A stretch of DNA of 6,323 nt from JAMIFN01 sp964608575. Lineage in GTDB: Bacteria > Pseudomonadota > Gammaproteobacteria > Burkholderiales > Burkholderiaceae_C. The stretch lies in NCBI GenBank assembly GCA_964608575.1, contig CAZSPW010000098.1, positions 1 through 6,323 of the forward strand. The letters run 5' to 3'. The translations under genes and the position numbers were made by a program. Within the stretch, counting starts at the first letter, position 1. The number at the start of each line of letters is the position of its first letter. The notes under the pieces were generated by a model. It was not told where the DNA came from. It made no database searches and saw only the letters and a list, made by a program, of their open reading frames with translations. Shown piece after piece: positions 6,116 to 6,323 of the stretch.

Positions 6116-6323
6116 TCAGGGCTGAGACAAGATTTGCAAAACTGCGCGTGAGGCCGGCTGCGCAATGATGTCGGCCACACTGGGGGCGGGCGTGGGGCGT
6201 AGTGGCCTGTCCGCTTGGTCTGCAAGCGGTGTTACCAAAGAATGCGGCACTGCTTGCGACTGATCTTCTGGTGTTGCGTTTGGTGTTGCGTTTGGTGTTG
6301 CGTTTGGTGTTGTAGCGGATGGT
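6116..6323 (-). CDS. C-terminal part of an unidentified Pro/Ala/Thr-rich protein (partial)
   Basis: A - strand frame is open from the right edge for 68 codons to a TGA at 6116-6118. Its first part holds a repeated four-residue unit, N-A-T-P, followed by a low-complexity stretch rich in Pro, Ala, Gln and Thr. It ends in a more ordered tail, PSVADIIAQPASRAVLQ then ILSQP, which looks like a short amphipathic helix. The gene would be convergent with the CNNM gene, 37 bases apart. This composition suits a linker or tail of a longer protein, but no family is recognised. A second - strand frame is also open across the region but gives an Arg/Cys/His-rich, less natural protein. Confidence 0.5.
   Translation of the reverse strand, partial: PSATTPNATPNATPNATPEDQSQAVPHSLVTPLADQADRPLRPTPAPSVADIIAQPASRAVLQILSQP
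6269..6312. repeat. 12-bp tandem repeat, 3.7 copies
   Basis: The unit TGGTGTTGCGTT occurs at 6269-6280, 6281-6292 and 6293-6304 with no mismatch, followed by a partial copy TGGTGTTG at 6305-6312. Its length is a multiple of three, so on the - strand it encodes repeated N-A-T-P in the partial protein at this edge. Confidence 0.95.

Noticed and set aside
6269..6312. A CRISPR array
   Set aside because: The repeats are 12 bp, directly abutting and without spacers, and they read as a coding repeat.

Overview
The window holds five complete protein genes and two genes cut by its edges. It reads as chromosomal DNA of a beta-proteobacterium, most likely order Burkholderiales and plausibly Comamonadaceae. 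That placement is an inference from three things: the style of the RodA protein, the fused ferredoxin-flavin reductase, and short intergenic repeats built on an ATAGCTGCT core. No search was run. Base composition is moderate and fairly even across the genes, and no transposase, integrase, phage gene, CRISPR array, tRNA or rRNA was seen.

Layout. Bases 1-54 are the last codons of a + strand gene, followed by a strong hairpin terminator (81-124) and a gene-free stretch (125-313) that contains a REP-like imperfect palindrome. A - strand metallo-beta-lactamase-fold hydrolase follows (314-1468). Next come a spacer with a terminator and two inverted copies of a short repeat, then a - strand 2Fe-2S/FAD/NAD(P)H reductase (1666-2718). 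A divergent gap of about 150 bp leads to rodA on the + strand (2866-4020), the lipid-II polymerase of the rod-shape elongation machinery. RodA converges on a - strand DedA-family membrane protein (4068-4715), and the 47 bp between them consist mostly of a third copy of the repeat. A 67 bp divergent gap carrying a perfect short palindrome separates DedA from a + strand CNNM/CorC-type transporter (4783-6078). A - strand gene with a Pro/Ala/Thr-rich tail and 12-bp tandem repeats enters from the right edge (6116-6323).

The genes do not form one operon: strands alternate and every gene has its own spacer. The only functional theme is the envelope. RodA builds peptidoglycan from an undecaprenyl-linked substrate, DedA-family proteins include lipid-carrier translocases, and CNNM/CorC proteins act in divalent cation transport. 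Four of the five complete genes lack a recognisable Shine-Dalgarno sequence. I do not see a convincing new biological system. The most unusual items are the shared intergenic repeat family, the isolated rodA, the operator-like palindrome and the repeat-bearing gene at the right edge.
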